Program-made: the position numbers and the translations under genes
Notes under the pieces: model-generated
Told to the model about the DNA's origin: nothing
Seen by the model: only the letters and a program-made list of their open reading frames with translations
Databases searched by the model: none
Shown here: positions 8,166 to 18,709 of the stretch, in pieces
Layout of the letters: each line of letters starts with the position of its first letter
Numbering within the stretch: position 1 is the stretch's first letter
From: SAR324 cluster bacterium
GTDB lineage: Bacteria; SAR324; NAC60-12
DNA: 42,418 nt
Assembly: GCA_014382365.1 (NCBI GenBank)
Contig: JACNJW010000038.1
Span: 1 to 42,418 of the forward strand
Direction of reading: 5' to 3'

Positions 8166-8297
8166 AGGAAAACTTCGGAGTCACGGAAATGCTAAAAACT
8201 CGTACTCAATAAGGCAATCTCTGTTGTTAACTATCCCTTTTTTCTCTACAAGGTTCCAGCTTTTTCAATATTTGATTGGCTAGAATAAAGTGTTTCT

Positions 8298-8966
8298 TCA
8301 GGAAGAAAGCAACTCATTACGGAGCAGACGCACATTTTCAGCTACAGAGTTTTTGTCATTAAAAACTGCGGAACCAGCAACAAAAGCATTTGCTCCTGCA
8401 GCAATAACTTCTTTAACAGTGCTGACATTGACTCCACCATCGACTTCTAAATCAGCAGCAGAACCACATTCGTCTAACATTGCACGCAATTTTCGTATTT
8501 TCTCTGTACATAATGAAATGTAGGACTGTCCTCCAAAGCCGGGATTTACTGACATCACCAGTACCAACTCAACTTCAGCAATTATTTCTGCTAAAGTGCA
8601 GACTGGAGTGGAAGGATTGAGACTGACACCAGCCTTAACATCTAAATCATGGATTTGCTGAATGGTTCGATGCAGGTGTGGGCATGTTTCCTGGTGGACA
8701 GTAATTATATCTGCACCTGCTTTGGCAAAGTCTTCAATAAAGAGCTCCGGATTTTCAATCATCAAATGCACATCCAGCGGTAGTTCCGTTACCGGACGTA
8801 AGGCTTTTACGATCAATGGTCCAATTGTAATATTAGGCACAAAATGTCCGTCCATCACATCCACATGAATATAATCAACTCCGGCAGCTTCTGCTTCCCG
8901 CACATGATCCCCCAGACGGGAAAAATCTGCTGAAAGAATTGAGGGAGAAATTTTTATCTGCTTCAT
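8298..8966 (-). CDS. rpe: Ribulose-phosphate 3-epimerase
   Basis: Rpe interconverts D-ribulose 5-phosphate and D-xylulose 5-phosphate in the Calvin and pentose phosphate pathways. The 222-aa TIM barrel shows all family marks in order: [56 protein letters not shown] and EVDGGVN. Metal-ligand His and catalytic Asp residues sit in the [13 protein letters not shown] and EVDGG motifs. The start ATG 8966 lies 26 bp after the RuBisCO stop, so it belongs to the same transcript. Here it returns the xylulose 5-phosphate made by transketolase to ribulose 5-phosphate for phosphoribulokinase. Confidence 0.96.
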   Translation of the reverse strand: MKQIKISPSILSADFSRLGDHVREAEAAGVDYIHVDVMDGHFVPNITIGPLIVKALRPVTELPLDVHLMIENPELFIEDFAKAGADIITVHQETCPHLHRTIQQIHDLDVKAGVSLNPSTPVCTLAEIIAEVELVLVMSVNPGFGGQSYISLCTEKIRKLRAMLDECGSAADLEVDGGVNVSTVKEVIAAGANAFVAGSAVFNDKNSVAENVRLLRNELLSS

Positions 8967-8992
8967 ATAAAGATTTAATTATTTTTCAAAAT

Positions 8993-10372
8993 TCAAAGTC
9001 CTAATTTTTTCCGCCATTCAGGATATATACTGTCAGCATCATCAGCAAATGTTTCAAAAGCACCCTTCAGTTCATGATGTTCTTTGGCATAATCCACCAA
9101 ATTAACACCTGACTGCCAGGCCAGAAAAGCCTGCCGCAGGGAAATTGCTCCGGCAACTATACCATCTTTATGACCCAGTGCACCGCCTCCGGAAGTTTGT
9201 ATGACGTTGCAGTGACCTAAGTTTTCGAAGAACCCCGGTAAACGAATAGCATTCATTCCGCCGGAAATAATTGGCGTAGTGGCCTTCATTCCTTCCCACT
9301 CCTGATGATAATACAAACCCTCAACAGAGTCTTGTTCCAGCATATAGGCTATTATTTTATCAGCAGGACCACCTTCCATTTTACCGTAACCCATTGTACC
9401 CGTATGGATTCCTGAAGCACCTTGCAGACGTGCCATTTTCATGTGAACCAACATATTATAACCACGGTCAGACTGTTCCGAAGTAACGGCACCATGACCT
9501 GCGCGATGGTAATGCAAAAACTGATTTGGGAAATTCCGCCGTGCGGTTGTAATCATACCTGGACCACCGACATAACCATCGACAAGGAACGCCAGATTTT
9601 CTGACAATTCTCCAAATGTTTCCAAAATAAATTCACCGCGGCGCAGCATTTCATAGTGGTCATCTGCTGTTATGTTGAAGGAAAACAGTTTAGACTCTCC
9701 TGTTTCTTCTTGTGCTCTTTCCATGGCTTCACGAATGAGAGGCACTACTTCACGTAACGGCCCCCAAACCTGATTACCCTGTGGTTCATCATTTTTAATA
9801 AAATCTCCACCCAACCAGAAATTGTAACAGGCATCTGCAAATTGTTTTGGACGCAAACCCAGTTTCGGTTTGATGATAGTGCCTACAACCATGCCGCCAT
9901 TTTCCAGAGGCCGACCTAAGATACGCCACATATCCACGATGTTCATTGCTGGTCCGTCATAGAGACGCAAGTATTTTGGCGGAAAATAAAAATCCAGCAT
10001 TTTCGAATACTCAACATCACCCATGCCCTGATTGTTGCCAATTGCCAGAGTTAAGAAAGAAACTATCATTGCACGACCATCGATCATATTCAGATCAAAC
10101 AAATCGACTGGGTAAGCAATTTTCATTAATTCTTTTTCCTCGTCAATTTCGTAAACAAGAGCATCGAGGCTACGGGTAAAATCATCGGTGGTAACCACCG
10201 TTACATTGGTGCCTGTAGAAGATTCTGCAGCAAAGTGTGCGGCAGTCCCAATGTAATCAAAAAAACCTTTTTTCGGCTTCATCTTGTAGGCACACAATAC
10301 ATGCTTACCGCCTGCAATCAGGTCTTCTTCCTGCAGGCTCAAGTTGGCATAACGATCTGTTTGATTTAACAT
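8993..10372 (-). CDS. cbbM: Ribulose-bisphosphate carboxylase, form II
   Basis: RuBisCO carboxylates ribulose 1,5-bisphosphate to two 3-phosphoglycerates. The 459-aa product matches the form II (Rhodospirillum rubrum-like) type in length and motif numbering. Key residues are Lys168 in [12 protein letters not shown], the carbamylated Lys193 with Asp195 and Glu196 in [11 protein letters not shown], the loop-6 Lys in [11 protein letters not shown], and the phosphate-binding SGGMNA and [12 protein letters not shown] stretches. No small-subunit gene is present, as expected for form II. It sits between fba and rpe (46 and 26 bp gaps). Form II enzymes have low CO2/O2 selectivity, which points to fixation under low oxygen or high CO2. 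A RuBisCO-like protein is ruled out by the intact active site. Confidence 0.97.
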   Translation of the reverse strand: MLNQTDRYANLSLQEEDLIAGGKHVLCAYKMKPKKGFFDYIGTAAHFAAESSTGTNVTVVTTDDFTRSLDALVYEIDEEKELMKIAYPVDLFDLNMIDGRAMIVSFLTLAIGNNQGMGDVEYSKMLDFYFPPKYLRLYDGPAMNIVDMWRILGRPLENGGMVVGTIIKPKLGLRPKQFADACYNFWLGGDFIKNDEPQGNQVWGPLREVVPLIREAMERAQEETGESKLFSFNITADDHYEMLRRGEFILETFGELSENLAFLVDGYVGGPGMITTARRNFPNQFLHYHRAGHGAVTSEQSDRGYNMLVHMKMARLQGASGIHTGTMGYGKMEGGPADKIIAYMLEQDSVEGLYYHQEWEGMKATTPIISGGMNAIRLPGFFENLGHCNVIQTSGGGALGHKDGIVAGAISLRQAFLAWQSGVNLVDYAKEHHELKGAFETFADDADSIYPEWRKKLGL

Positions 10373-10418
10373 AGTCTTCTCATTTAAATTTAGATTATTA
10401 GTATATCAACACTGCACA

Positions 10419-11483
10419 TTAGTTGATTTTTTGATCCAACTCTCCAGAACTGTAACGCTCAGCCATTCCAGTCAGAGGAAGAACTTTAATTTTTGAAGCA
10501 TTGCCTGCAGTTCCAAAAGCTTCATAACGAGACTCGCAAACAACCTGCATGGCTTCAGTAGCAGGTTTTGTGTATTTGCGCGGATCAAATTCTGCTTTAT
10601 TTTCCAAAAGTACTTTTCTGATCTGACCTGAAATAGCCATGCGGCAATCAGTATCAATGTTAACTTTACGAACTCCATACTTGATGCCCTCTACAATTTC
10701 AGCTACCGGCGTACCCCATGTTTGAGGCATTTCACCACCATTGGCATTGATCACGTCCTGAAGTTCCTGTGGGACCGAACTTGAACCGTGCATTACCATA
10801 TGCAGGCCGGGCAGTTTTTTGTTTATTGCTTTGACCACATTCAGAGCCAGAATATCTCCATCAGGTTTTCTGGTGAATTTGTAGGCACCATGCGATGTTC
10901 CAATAGCGACCGCAAGCGCATCAACCTGTGTCTGTTGGACAAAATCAGCAGCCTGGTCCGGATCCGTCAACAGTTGATCCTGTGACAATTTACCTTCAAA
11001 ACCATGCCCGTCTTCTTTCTCTCCTTCACCTGTTTCGAGTGAGCCCAGACAACCCAGTTCTCCCTCAACAGAAACTCCAATCTTGTGTGCAACTTCTGTC
11101 ACTTTAGAACTAATTGCAACATTATATTCATAAGTAGCTGGAGTTTTTGCGTCAGCTTCCAGCGAGCCGTCCATCATTACGCTGGTAAAATTATTTGCCA
11201 TTGCTGAGAGACATGTGTCGAAGTTGTTGCCGTGATCCTGATGGATACAAATTGGAATATCAGGATACATTTCAACTGCAGCATCAAACAGGTGACGCAA
11301 AAATATATCACCTGCATATGAACGCGCACCTCGACTGGCCTGCAGGATTACCGGTGAATCAGTAGCCTTTGCTGCCTTCATGATTGCCTGAATTTGCTCC
11401 ATGTTGTTGACATTAAACGCTGGTACTCCATAGCTGTTTTCTGCTGCATGATCCAGTAATTGTCTTAAAGATATTAAAGCCAT
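10419..11483 (-). CDS. fba: Fructose-bisphosphate aldolase, class II
   Basis: The class II aldolase joins dihydroxyacetone phosphate with glyceraldehyde 3-phosphate (and with erythrose 4-phosphate in the Calvin cycle) using Zn2+. The 354-aa protein has [17 protein letters not shown] at the N-terminus, the zinc and catalytic motif [36 protein letters not shown] with a second zinc His, MHGSSSVP with the third, and [13 protein letters not shown]. This is the CbbA-like IIB type, with the extended C-terminal part. It lies 92 bp after tkt and 46 bp before cbbM in one transcription unit. With glpX it supplies both the FBP and probably the sedoheptulose bisphosphate branch. Confidence 0.95.
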   Translation of the reverse strand: MALISLRQLLDHAAENSYGVPAFNVNNMEQIQAIMKAAKATDSPVILQASRGARSYAGDIFLRHLFDAAVEMYPDIPICIHQDHGNNFDTCLSAMANNFTSVMMDGSLEADAKTPATYEYNVAISSKVTEVAHKIGVSVEGELGCLGSLETGEGEKEDGHGFEGKLSQDQLLTDPDQAADFVQQTQVDALAVAIGTSHGAYKFTRKPDGDILALNVVKAINKKLPGLHMVMHGSSSVPQELQDVINANGGEMPQTWGTPVAEIVEGIKYGVRKVNIDTDCRMAISGQIRKVLLENKAEFDPRKYTKPATEAMQVVCESRYEAFGTAGNASKIKVLPLTGMAERYSSGELDQKIN

Positions 11484-11575
11484 AATTTAGTCTCAAATTT
11501 AAAGTTAAATTAAATAACGCACAGATGGTCAATAAACTCAAAATGTTTTCTTGATTTTATTAATGTTCCGGGCGC

Positions 11576-13561
11576 CTAATTATTAGTAATTCTTTTGGCT
11601 GCCTCCACCACATTTTCTGTAGTAATTCCAAAATGTTCAAATAATTCGTTAATTGGTGCTGAGGCACCGAAACTATTCATCCCAACAAATTCTCCATCTG
11701 AACCAAGATAACGCCCCCAACCCTGCTCAATGGCAGCTTCAACTACAACTACCGGAATTCCGGATGGCACAACCTGTAGACGGTAATCTTTGTCCTGTGA
11801 TTCAAATAAATCGAGACAGGGCATGGATACTACTGCTGCTGAAATTCCAGCTTCAGCCAGTTGCACACGGGCTTCAAGTGCAAGAGAGACTTCTGAGCCG
11901 GAAGCAATTATTGTTACCTGCCGTTCAGCAACTGCTGCTGCCAAAACATATCCACCTTTTGCACTTAAATTTTCTTCTACATATTCTGTGCGCAGACAGG
12001 ATAACCCTTGACGTGAAAGAGAAAGCACAGAAGGAGTCGCGTCTGTTGACAGTGCTGCCTCCCAGCATTCTGCTGTTTCAACAACATCACAGGGTCTGTA
12101 TAGGTTTAAATTTGGAATTGCACGCAAACTAGCCAGATGTTCTACAGGTTGATGAGTCGGACCATCTTCGCCCAGACCGATTGAGTCATGCGTCATGACG
12201 TAAATTACCCTGAGTCCCATCAAGGCAGACAAACGTATTGCAGGACGGCAATAATCAGCAAAAACTAAAAATGTTCCTCCATACGGAACGAAACCTCCGT
12301 GCAGAGCAAACCCATTCATAGCTGCTGCCATTCCGTGTTCACGTACTCCATAATAAATATAGGATCCGGAAAAATCAGTTGGTGTTATTGGCTTTTGGGA
12401 ATTGGCCTTTGTTAAATTGGATCCTGTTAAATCTGCAGAGCCACCGGTTAGTTCCGGAATAGCCTCTGCTAATACATGCAGTGTTTCCTGACTTGCTTTG
12501 CGTGATGCAATTTTTGTTTTTTCTGCAGAATGACTGCGTTTAAAATCCTGTAAAGGAGCTTGCCAATTTTCCGGCAAAGTTCCGGAAATCAGCCGATCGA
12601 ATTCAACTTTGCGTCCGGACTCTTCCAAACGCTTAGACCAGGCTTCCATTTTAGCACTCTTAATAGAACCAACCATGCGCCACGCACTTTCGACTGCTTC
12701 AGGTATTTCAAAAGCAGGATGAGGCCAGTTTAAAGCTTTACGAGTTGCTGCAATTTCAGCATCACCAAGTGGGGCACCATGTGTTGCAGAGGTTCCTGCT
12801 TTGTTGGGTGAACCAAAACCAATTACCGTTTTACAGGCAATCAACGAGGGCTTATCTTTTGTTTCATGAGCTCCGTTGATGGCTTGAGTAATTGCGTCCG
12901 GATCATGGCCGTCACAGAATGAAACATCCCATCCGCATGCTCCAAAGCGCATTAGTTGATCATCGTTGACAGAAAGATCCGTTGAACCATCGATTGAGAT
13001 TCCATTATCATCGAACAAAACTATCAGCTTACCCAGTCCCATATTTCCTGCAAACGAAGCTGCTTCATGACTGATTCCTTCCATCAAACATCCGTCTCCT
13101 GCAATAACGTAAGTCTTGTGATCAACAAGCTCACTGCCAAATCTTTCCGCTAGCATTCGTTCCGCAAGAGCCATTCCCACTGCAGTCGCAATACCTTGTC
13201 CCAGCGGACCGGTAGTAGTTTCTATTCCGGCACCATGACCATATTCAGGATGTCCCGCTGTTTTTGAACCAAACTGCCGAAAGTTTTTTATTTCGTCCAG
13301 AGTAAAATCTTCATAACCGGTTAAATGAAGTAAAGCATAAAGCAGCATTGAGCCGTGTCCGGCAGACAGGACAAAACGATCCCGATCCGGCCAATCCGGA
13401 TCACTTGCGTTAAAATTTAAAAAACGGGTGAATAGCACTGTTGCCACATCTGCCATTCCCATCGGCATGCCCGGGTGTCCTGAGTTTGCTTTTTGAACGG
13501 CATCTACTGCCAGAAAACGAAGTGCATTTGCCATATCCTGATGGCGTGGTGAAGCTGTCAT
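11576..13561 (-). CDS. tkt: Transketolase
   Basis: Transketolase moves two-carbon units between sugar phosphates, using thiamine diphosphate, to regenerate pentose phosphates. The 661-aa length is standard. Visible motifs are [15 protein letters not shown], the [18 protein letters not shown] substrate region, [20 protein letters not shown], and the TPP/Mg signature [19 protein letters not shown]. The pyrimidine domain carries [14 protein letters not shown] and [22 protein letters not shown]-terminal domain begins near residue 530. No clear ribosome site precedes ATG 13561, which is unusual among its neighbours and may mean coupling to prk translation or an mRNA structure. It is the third gene of the Calvin operon (80 bp after prk). 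Confidence 0.97.
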   Translation of the reverse strand: MTASPRHQDMANALRFLAVDAVQKANSGHPGMPMGMADVATVLFTRFLNFNASDPDWPDRDRFVLSAGHGSMLLYALLHLTGYEDFTLDEIKNFRQFGSKTAGHPEYGHGAGIETTTGPLGQGIATAVGMALAERMLAERFGSELVDHKTYVIAGDGCLMEGISHEAASFAGNMGLGKLIVLFDDNGISIDGSTDLSVNDDQLMRFGACGWDVSFCDGHDPDAITQAINGAHETKDKPSLIACKTVIGFGSPNKAGTSATHGAPLGDAEIAATRKALNWPHPAFEIPEAVESAWRMVGSIKSAKMEAWSKRLEESGRKVEFDRLISGTLPENWQAPLQDFKRSHSAEKTKIASRKASQETLHVLAEAIPELTGGSADLTGSNLTKANSQKPITPTDFSGSYIYYGVREHGMAAAMNGFALHGGFVPYGGTFLVFADYCRPAIRLSALMGLRVIYVMTHDSIGLGEDGPTHQPVEHLASLRAIPNLNLYRPCDVVETAECWEAALSTDATPSVLSLSRQGLSCLRTEYVEENLSAKGGYVLAAAVAERQVTIIASGSEVSLALEARVQLAEAGISAAVVSMPCLDLFESQDKDYRLQVVPSGIPVVVVEAAIEQGWGRYLGSDGEFVGMNSFGASAPINELFEHFGITTENVVEAAKRITNN

Positions 13562-13641
13562 AGTTATAATATTTTACTGTTAAAAGATTGAGTTATGTGC
13601 TGATACCTGAATTATATTTTACAGGATCCAGATTCTATTTT

Positions 13642-14580
13642 CTAGACTGCATGATGTCCCAAAGCGGCCTTTACCATATGATAAGCAACCAGCAATTGGG
13701 TCAACATCAGAGGATGACTGATACTGTTAATTTTTTCCAGTTCTTCAATAGCTCGTGTATTTGCCCGTAGATGTTGTGCTTCCGGAATCAAACCCCACAA
13801 CAATTCCTCAAGTTTGCTTGCACGATGTGTTTCAATACTACCATGAATATCAAGGATATCAACTGGTTTACCATCTTTGTCCCGTGCCAGATCAAGTGAA
13901 ATCCCAGTTTTCGAACCTACATCCAGCAAAGACGTCAAGTCCGGGTGAGGTAGTGTCGGCCGTAAAGTGTGTCTGACATTTAGTCCTGGACCTACTTCTT
14001 CGTCCATACCTTCAGGTTGATAAAATTGAATCACCATATCTGCAAAGGTACGTTGTGGTTGAATAAAATTCGGACTGTCACTTTTCCTTTTTTCAAGAGA
14101 AGCTAATACCTGCTCCTCTGTGTAACCACGCTTAGTTGTATCTCGTATTACTTTCCAGCGCACACGCAATTCCTCTTCAGGATCCAAATATATTTTCACA
14201 TCATAGTTGTTACGCATGTTCTTCGTGCTGTAACCTAGCAAACCCTCCACTACAATGTAGGGTTTCGGTTCAATATATTCAGCAGCTTTGAAGGTACCAT
14301 CATGATGACTGTATACTGGTTTGATGATGGCTTTACCGTTGCGTAAACTGTTCAGATCATTTTCTATAACATCAAGATAGTTGCATTCCGGATCCAGCGC
14401 AGATGTTCCATTTTCAGCACGTTGAGCACGATCATACTTATGATAGTCATCTGTACAGATAGTCACAACTTGTTCTTTGCCTAAAATTTGGGCTACTCCA
14501 CCTGCTAGTGTTGTTTTTCCTGCGGCAGAATCTCCCACTATCCCCAAAATAATCGGTCTATCTATTCGGTTTTTCGGCAT
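13642..14580 (-). CDS. prk: Phosphoribulokinase
   Basis: This enzyme phosphorylates ribulose 5-phosphate to ribulose 1,5-bisphosphate, the RuBisCO substrate, and is diagnostic of the Calvin cycle. The 312-aa protein has a P-loop, GDSAAGKTT (residues 16-24), then CTDDYHKYDRAQRAENGTSA, PVYSHHDGTF, and the Walker B-like YIVVEGLLGYST. Unlike the classic proteobacterial class I enzyme, the N-terminal IILGIVGDSxxGK pattern and the DDYHxxDR run resemble the class II (cyanobacterial) type. It lacks the two redox-active Cys near the N-terminus that plant enzymes use, so thioredoxin control is not expected. GGAG lies eight bases before ATG 14580. It is the second gene of the operon. Confidence 0.94.
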   Translation of the reverse strand: MPKNRIDRPIILGIVGDSAAGKTTLAGGVAQILGKEQVVTICTDDYHKYDRAQRAENGTSALDPECNYLDVIENDLNSLRNGKAIIKPVYSHHDGTFKAAEYIEPKPYIVVEGLLGYSTKNMRNNYDVKIYLDPEEELRVRWKVIRDTTKRGYTEEQVLASLEKRKSDSPNFIQPQRTFADMVIQFYQPEGMDEEVGPGLNVRHTLRPTLPHPDLTSLLDVGSKTGISLDLARDKDGKPVDILDIHGSIETHRASKLEELLWGLIPEAQHLRANTRAIEELEKINSISHPLMLTQLLVAYHMVKAALGHHAV

Positions 14581-14676
14581 GGCTTACTCTCCATTTAACT
14601 CTCGTATTGTTAAATAAATACTTTTTGAAGTCTGTTAAACACTTTTTGTTTTTTGTGAATTTATTAAAATTTTATC

Positions 14677-15636
14677 TTAACGATTGTGCCAATTAGTCAG
14701 TGACACCATTTCTTTACTGGTACCGGTCACAATCAGAGTTTCGGTCCTGAAATGATGTTTTGTACGTTTTACTCCACTGAACAATAAGCCTGATGTAATT
14801 CCAGTGGCACAAAAATGAACATCATCTGAGCCAATCAACTCATCACGTTCATACCAACGTTTTGTATCCAAACCTGCATCCCTGACACGGACAAGCTCAG
14901 TTGCTAGTTGTGGATCAATTCTTCCAAGAAATTCTCCTCCCATTGCACGGATTGCGCTTGCGGAAATTATACCTTCCGGTGTTCCTCCTGTACCCATCAG
15001 CACATCTACTTCTGTATCCGGAATTGCCGCCATTATTGCTCCGGCAATGTCACCTGCTGGATACAAGGAAACACGTGCTCCGGCTTGATATATTTCTTCA
15101 ACAAGTCCACGGTGTCTTGGTTTATCTAAAACAAAAACTGTTAAATTTTCAATATCTTTTTCAATTAATTCTGCAACCGTTTTCAGCTTTTTGGCTGTTG
15201 GCCACTCCATCTTAATCTTACCTTTTGTTTCTGCAGGAGCAGCAAATTTTTCCATGTAAAATGCAGGACCTGGATCAAACATCGTTCCTTTTGGTGCTGT
15301 GGCAATTACGGCCATAGCATTGGTTTGTCCATCTGCCAGGAATGTTGTACCCTCGACTGGATCAACAGCAATATCAAGTTGTGCAGACGCATTCCTGTTA
15401 CCAAATGTTTCACCGTTGAACAGTTGAGGTGCGTCATCCTTTTCACCTTCACCGATGACGACTTTACCATTTAATTTTAATTCCAGCAATGACTCACGCA
15501 TAGCATCAACTGCAGCACTGTCACCGCCTTCTTTGTCTCCACGTCCAATCCAGTTATATGACGCCAAAGCCGCCTTTTCGGTAACTTTACGTAGCAGATA
15601 GGGAAATATCAATTCGTGGTCAACCACACTGTTCAT
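14677..15636 (-). CDS. glpX: Fructose-1,6-bisphosphatase class II (GlpX), possible dual FBP/SBPase
   Basis: GlpX-type phosphatases hydrolyse fructose 1,6-bisphosphate; in autotrophs some also act on sedoheptulose 1,7-bisphosphate. The 319-aa protein shows the class II pattern: ASYNWIGRGDKEGGDSAAVD, VVIGEGEKDDAP, the metal-binding DIAVDPVEGTTFLADGQTNA, DVLMGTGGTPEGIISASAIR and FCATGITSGLL. It is the first gene of the Calvin operon, 157 bp after the purD stop, and that gap contains the terminator of the purine operon. GAGAAG upstream of ATG 15636 is a plausible ribosome site. No other FBPase or SBPase gene is in the operon, which supports a dual role here, as an inference. Confidence 0.94.
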   Translation of the reverse strand: MNSVVDHELIFPYLLRKVTEKAALASYNWIGRGDKEGGDSAAVDAMRESLLELKLNGKVVIGEGEKDDAPQLFNGETFGNRNASAQLDIAVDPVEGTTFLADGQTNAMAVIATAPKGTMFDPGPAFYMEKFAAPAETKGKIKMEWPTAKKLKTVAELIEKDIENLTVFVLDKPRHRGLVEEIYQAGARVSLYPAGDIAGAIMAAIPDTEVDVLMGTGGTPEGIISASAIRAMGGEFLGRIDPQLATELVRVRDAGLDTKRWYERDELIGSDDVHFCATGITSGLLFSGVKRTKHHFRTETLIVTGTSKEMVSLTNWHNR

Positions 15637-15709
15637 AAGGTCTTCTCAGGTACTGGGATTTAGCAATGTTAGTTATTGTACGAATTGATTTTACTATCGT
15701 TTTTTGAAT

Positions 15710-15775
15710 AAAAAAACACTCTTGCAGGTAGGAGTATAATCTTTTATTAGTAGGGCTAAACCTACCCTAAAGAGT
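15710..15775 (-). terminator. Candidate intrinsic terminator of the purine operon
   Basis: Read on the minus strand, ACTCTT and AAGAGT (plus-strand 15770-15775 and 15718-15723) enclose a second stem, GGTAGG/CCTACC (15761-15766 and 15727-15732), around an AT-rich loop of 28 bases that can itself fold. A GTTTTTTT run follows at once. It ends about 20-85 bp after the purD stop and before glpX, so it would separate the purine and Calvin operons. The long loop makes it imperfect. Confidence 0.5.
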
Positions 15776-15793
15776 TGGTTTGCCAGTCTTGAA

Positions 15794-17053
15794 TCAGTTT
15801 AAGGCCTTAGCCGCAATATCTTTGCGAAAATGTTTCCCTTTAAATATTACACCCTCAAGAAGTGAATACGCCCGCTGTCGTGCTTCCTCAATGTCGATTC
15901 CCTGAGCTGTTACACCAAAAACTCGACCTCCGTTTGTAACCAACTGTTGCTTCTGCAATGTAGTTCCCGCATGAAAAATCTGACTGTCAGCGACAAGATT
16001 TTCCGGCAGGCTGATTTGTAGACCTTTGACAGGTGGGCCGGGATAACCTGGGGCGGCTGCAATCACACAAACTGATGCTCCGGCTTTCCATCTCAGATTT
16101 ATTTCATGCAGGCGTTGCTCAGCAACCGCTAGCAGCACCTCAGCCAGATCATTCTCCAAACGAGGTAAAACAACTTGTGCTTCCGGATCTCCAAAACGCA
16201 CATTGAACTCAATCACTTTCGGTCCATTTTCAGTCAGCATCAAACCAGTATAGAGAATTCCACTGAAGGGAGTTCCTTCTGCAGCCAAGCCTTCAGCTAC
16301 AGGACGGATGATACTTTTTTCTATTTCAGGCAGCCAATGTTCCAAATGCGGAACAGGAGAATAAGCTCCCATACCTCCAGTATTCGGTCCACGGTCTCCA
16401 TCAAAAACAGGTTTGTGATCTTGTGAGGGTACCATCGGTAAAACAGTTACTCCATCCACAAAAGCCAGCACAGTCATTTCCTCGCCAAGTAAACATTCTT
16501 CGATCACAACCTTTGTTCCGGATTCTCCAAAAATTTTCTGCAGCATGGCCGCCTGCAATGCAGTTTCTGCTTCTTCCAATGTTTCTGCGACAGTCACGCC
16601 TTTTCCTGCAGCCAATCCATCTGCTTTGATCACAATCGGCAAGCCCTGCTCTTTGACATAGGCCAATGCTTCCGCAAAATCATCAAATTCACAATAAGAT
16701 GCAGTGGGAACGTTAAAGCGTTTCATCACTTTTTTTGCATACGTCTTACTGCCTTCTAAGAGGGCTGATTGTCGATTCGGACCAAAAATTGGCAAATTAC
16801 GTTTTTCAAAATAATCTACAATACCGTCCGTTAAAGGATCTTCAGGACCAACCACAGTTAAATCAATTTTGTTTGCTTCCGCAAAATCAGCTAATTCTGT
16901 GCTTTGATTGATTTGCAAAGCAACACATTCTGCACTTTCTGCAATTCCCGGATTGCCCGGTGCACAAAATATTTTGTGCACGGAATTACTGGCTTTGAGC
17001 TTCCAGACTATGGCATGTTCTCTTCCGCCTCCACCTACTACCAATATTTTCAT
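15794..17053 (-). CDS. purD: Phosphoribosylamine-glycine ligase
   Basis: PurD is the second step of de novo purine synthesis: 5-phosphoribosylamine plus glycine and ATP give GAR. The 419-aa protein is an ATP-grasp enzyme with the N-terminal GGGGREHAIVWKL nucleotide-fold motif, VGPEDPLTDGIVDYF, the ATP-grasp core with LPIVIKADGLAAGKGV and VVIEECLLGEEMTVLAFVD, and the C-terminal metal/ATP site MGAYSPVPHL and IEFNVRFGDPEAQVVLPRL. The ATG at 17053 abuts the purN stop (TAAATG), so the genes are coupled. It is the last gene of the purine operon and is followed by a candidate terminator. Confidence 0.97.
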   Translation of the reverse strand: MKILVVGGGGREHAIVWKLKASNSVHKIFCAPGNPGIAESAECVALQINQSTELADFAEANKIDLTVVGPEDPLTDGIVDYFEKRNLPIFGPNRQSALLEGSKTYAKKVMKRFNVPTASYCEFDDFAEALAYVKEQGLPIVIKADGLAAGKGVTVAETLEEAETALQAAMLQKIFGESGTKVVIEECLLGEEMTVLAFVDGVTVLPMVPSQDHKPVFDGDRGPNTGGMGAYSPVPHLEHWLPEIEKSIIRPVAEGLAAEGTPFSGILYTGLMLTENGPKVIEFNVRFGDPEAQVVLPRLENDLAEVLLAVAEQRLHEINLRWKAGASVCVIAAAPGYPGPPVKGLQISLPENLVADSQIFHAGTTLQKQQLVTNGGRVFGVTAQGIDIEEARQRAYSLLEGVIFKGKHFRKDIAAKALN

Positions 17054-17623
17054 TTATATTTCCTGCTGAAATTTTTGAATTGCTTCGGGTAGTAATTGAT
17101 GTTCCAACTGATGAATTTTTTCAGACAAAATTTCTACAGTATCATGTGCTTCTACTATCACTTTCTGCTGCAAAAATATTCTGCCGGTATCCATTCCTGC
17201 ATCCACAAAATGTACGGTGACGCCGGTTTCTTTTGCACCTGCCCGCCAGGCTTGTCCAATTGCGTCTTTTCCTGGAAATTTTGGTAACAGTGAGGGGTGC
17301 AGATTTAGCATACGACCTTCCCATTCTTCGAGCAAAACAGGTCCCACCAGACGCATATATCCTGCTAAGACAACAAGCTCTATTTTTGCTGCATCCAGCT
17401 TTTTATTTATGACTGTTTCAAAAGCATTTTTATCAGGATAATCCCGTGGATTAAATACAAAATACGGAATACCGCGTTTCTTCACTTCTTCTACTACTGG
17501 TGCCTCCGGCCGGTCACAAATCAGCAAATCAAGCGAAACTCCTGCTAATTTTCCTGCAACGACTGCAGCATGTATGGCCAGAAAATTCGACCCCTGTCCT
17601 GAAGCAAAAACAGCGATTCGCAT
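17054..17623 (-). CDS. purN: Phosphoribosylglycinamide formyltransferase
   Basis: PurN formylates GAR to FGAR with 10-formyl-tetrahydrofolate. The 189-aa enzyme starts MRIAVFASGQGSNFLAI and carries the catalytic set: Asn and His in MLNLHPSLLPKFPG and Asp in HFVDAGMDTGRIF. I use ATG 17623 rather than the GTG four codons upstream: the protein then begins exactly where the family does, and two bases follow the purM stop. No formate-dependent PurT is in the window, so this operon uses the folate route at this step. Confidence 0.96.
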   Translation of the reverse strand: MRIAVFASGQGSNFLAIHAAVVAGKLAGVSLDLLICDRPEAPVVEEVKKRGIPYFVFNPRDYPDKNAFETVINKKLDAAKIELVVLAGYMRLVGPVLLEEWEGRMLNLHPSLLPKFPGKDAIGQAWRAGAKETGVTVHFVDAGMDTGRIFLQQKVIVEAHDTVEILSEKIHQLEHQLLPEAIQKFQQEI

Positions 17624-17625
17624 TT

Positions 17626-18669
17626 TTACACCCACTGCACTTCCACTTTGTTTCCAGATCCAATTTGCCCGATCCGGTAAACCTTCTCTCCGTTTTGTTG
17701 CAAAATATCTTTAGTCGTTTTTTCTACAGATTCCGGAATACAAATCACAAAACCAATTCCCATATTAAAAACTGGAAACAATTCCTCCTCCGGAAGTCCG
17801 CTTTCATTCCTTAACAATGAAAATACCGGCAAATCCGGCCATGCACCTTTTTCAATTTCTGCCACCGGAATCAAACCTTTTGGTGTTTTTTCCGGAAGCA
17901 TCCGCGGTACGTTTCCAGGCAGACCTCCTCCGGTGATGTGTGACATTCCTTTCACTTCAACAGTTTTCAGTAAATTCAAAATTGCTTTGACATAAATCTT
18001 AGTGGGCGTCAAAAGTACCTCACCCAAAGTTTGTGTACTTTCCTGAAAAGGATCATTCAAGTCAAGTTCATGCTCTTCAACAATCTGGCGTGCAAGCGAA
18101 AATCCGTTGCTGTGAACTCCACTGGAAGCTAAGCCCAGCAAAACATCACCGATTTCTATCCGGTTTCCATCGATCAGTTTTTCGCGCTCCACAACTCCGA
18201 CTGAAAAACCGGCCAAGTCATATTCACCAGATTCATACATGCCCGGCATTTCGGCTGTTTCTCCTCCCAGCAAAGCAGAGCCTGACTGGAGACAGCCCTC
18301 ACTGATTCCACGAACTACGGATTCAACCTGTTGTGGAAGCAACTTTCCGCAAGCCAAATAATCCAGAAAAAAAAGCGGTTCTGCACCCTGAACCAAAATA
18401 TCATTAACACACATTGCTACCAGATCAATACCGATCGTTTCGTGCTGGTCCAGCTCAAAAGCCAATTTTAGTTTTGTACCAACACCATCGGTTCCTGAAA
18501 CCAGCACAGGGTTTTTGTATTTTTTTTGATCCAGTGCAAACAGACCTCCAAATCCTCCTAGACTGCTCAATACTTCCGGACGCAGAGTCCGTTTGGCTAA
18601 AGGCTTTAGTTTTTCAACTGCCAGATCTGCAGCTTCTAAATTTACTCCAGCTTTTTGGTAGGCTTTCAA
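17626..18669 (-). CDS. purM: Phosphoribosylformylglycinamidine cyclo-ligase (AIR synthetase)
   Basis: PurM closes the imidazole ring, converting FGAM and ATP to AIR. The 347-aa protein has the N-terminal YQKAGVNLEAAD, GTDGVGTKLKLAFEL, the CVNDILVQGAEPLFFLDYLA block, LLGGETAEMPGMY and the SSGVHSNGFSLAR motif, then HITGGGLPGNVPRM. The start must be the TTG at 18669: a stop codon lies eight codons upstream in frame, no ATG or GTG intervenes, and the sequence then begins where the family begins. The gene sits 40 bp after purF and is followed at two bases by purN. Confidence 0.96.
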   Translation of the reverse strand: MKAYQKAGVNLEAADLAVEKLKPLAKRTLRPEVLSSLGGFGGLFALDQKKYKNPVLVSGTDGVGTKLKLAFELDQHETIGIDLVAMCVNDILVQGAEPLFFLDYLACGKLLPQQVESVVRGISEGCLQSGSALLGGETAEMPGMYESGEYDLAGFSVGVVEREKLIDGNRIEIGDVLLGLASSGVHSNGFSLARQIVEEHELDLNDPFQESTQTLGEVLLTPTKIYVKAILNLLKTVEVKGMSHITGGGLPGNVPRMLPEKTPKGLIPVAEIEKGAWPDLPVFSLLRNESGLPEEELFPVFNMGIGFVICIPESVEKTTKDILQQNGEKVYRIGQIGSGNKVEVQWV

Positions 18670-18709
18670 GTGTATTTTATCCGATTCAAGTTATGCTGTG
18701 TCAGCAGAT

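Noticed and set aside
14908..15215. Plus-strand open frames opposite glpX, and similar long antisense frames opposite tkt, purL and dnaK
   Set aside because: They are shadows of strongly conserved minus-strand genes with no family resemblance of their own.
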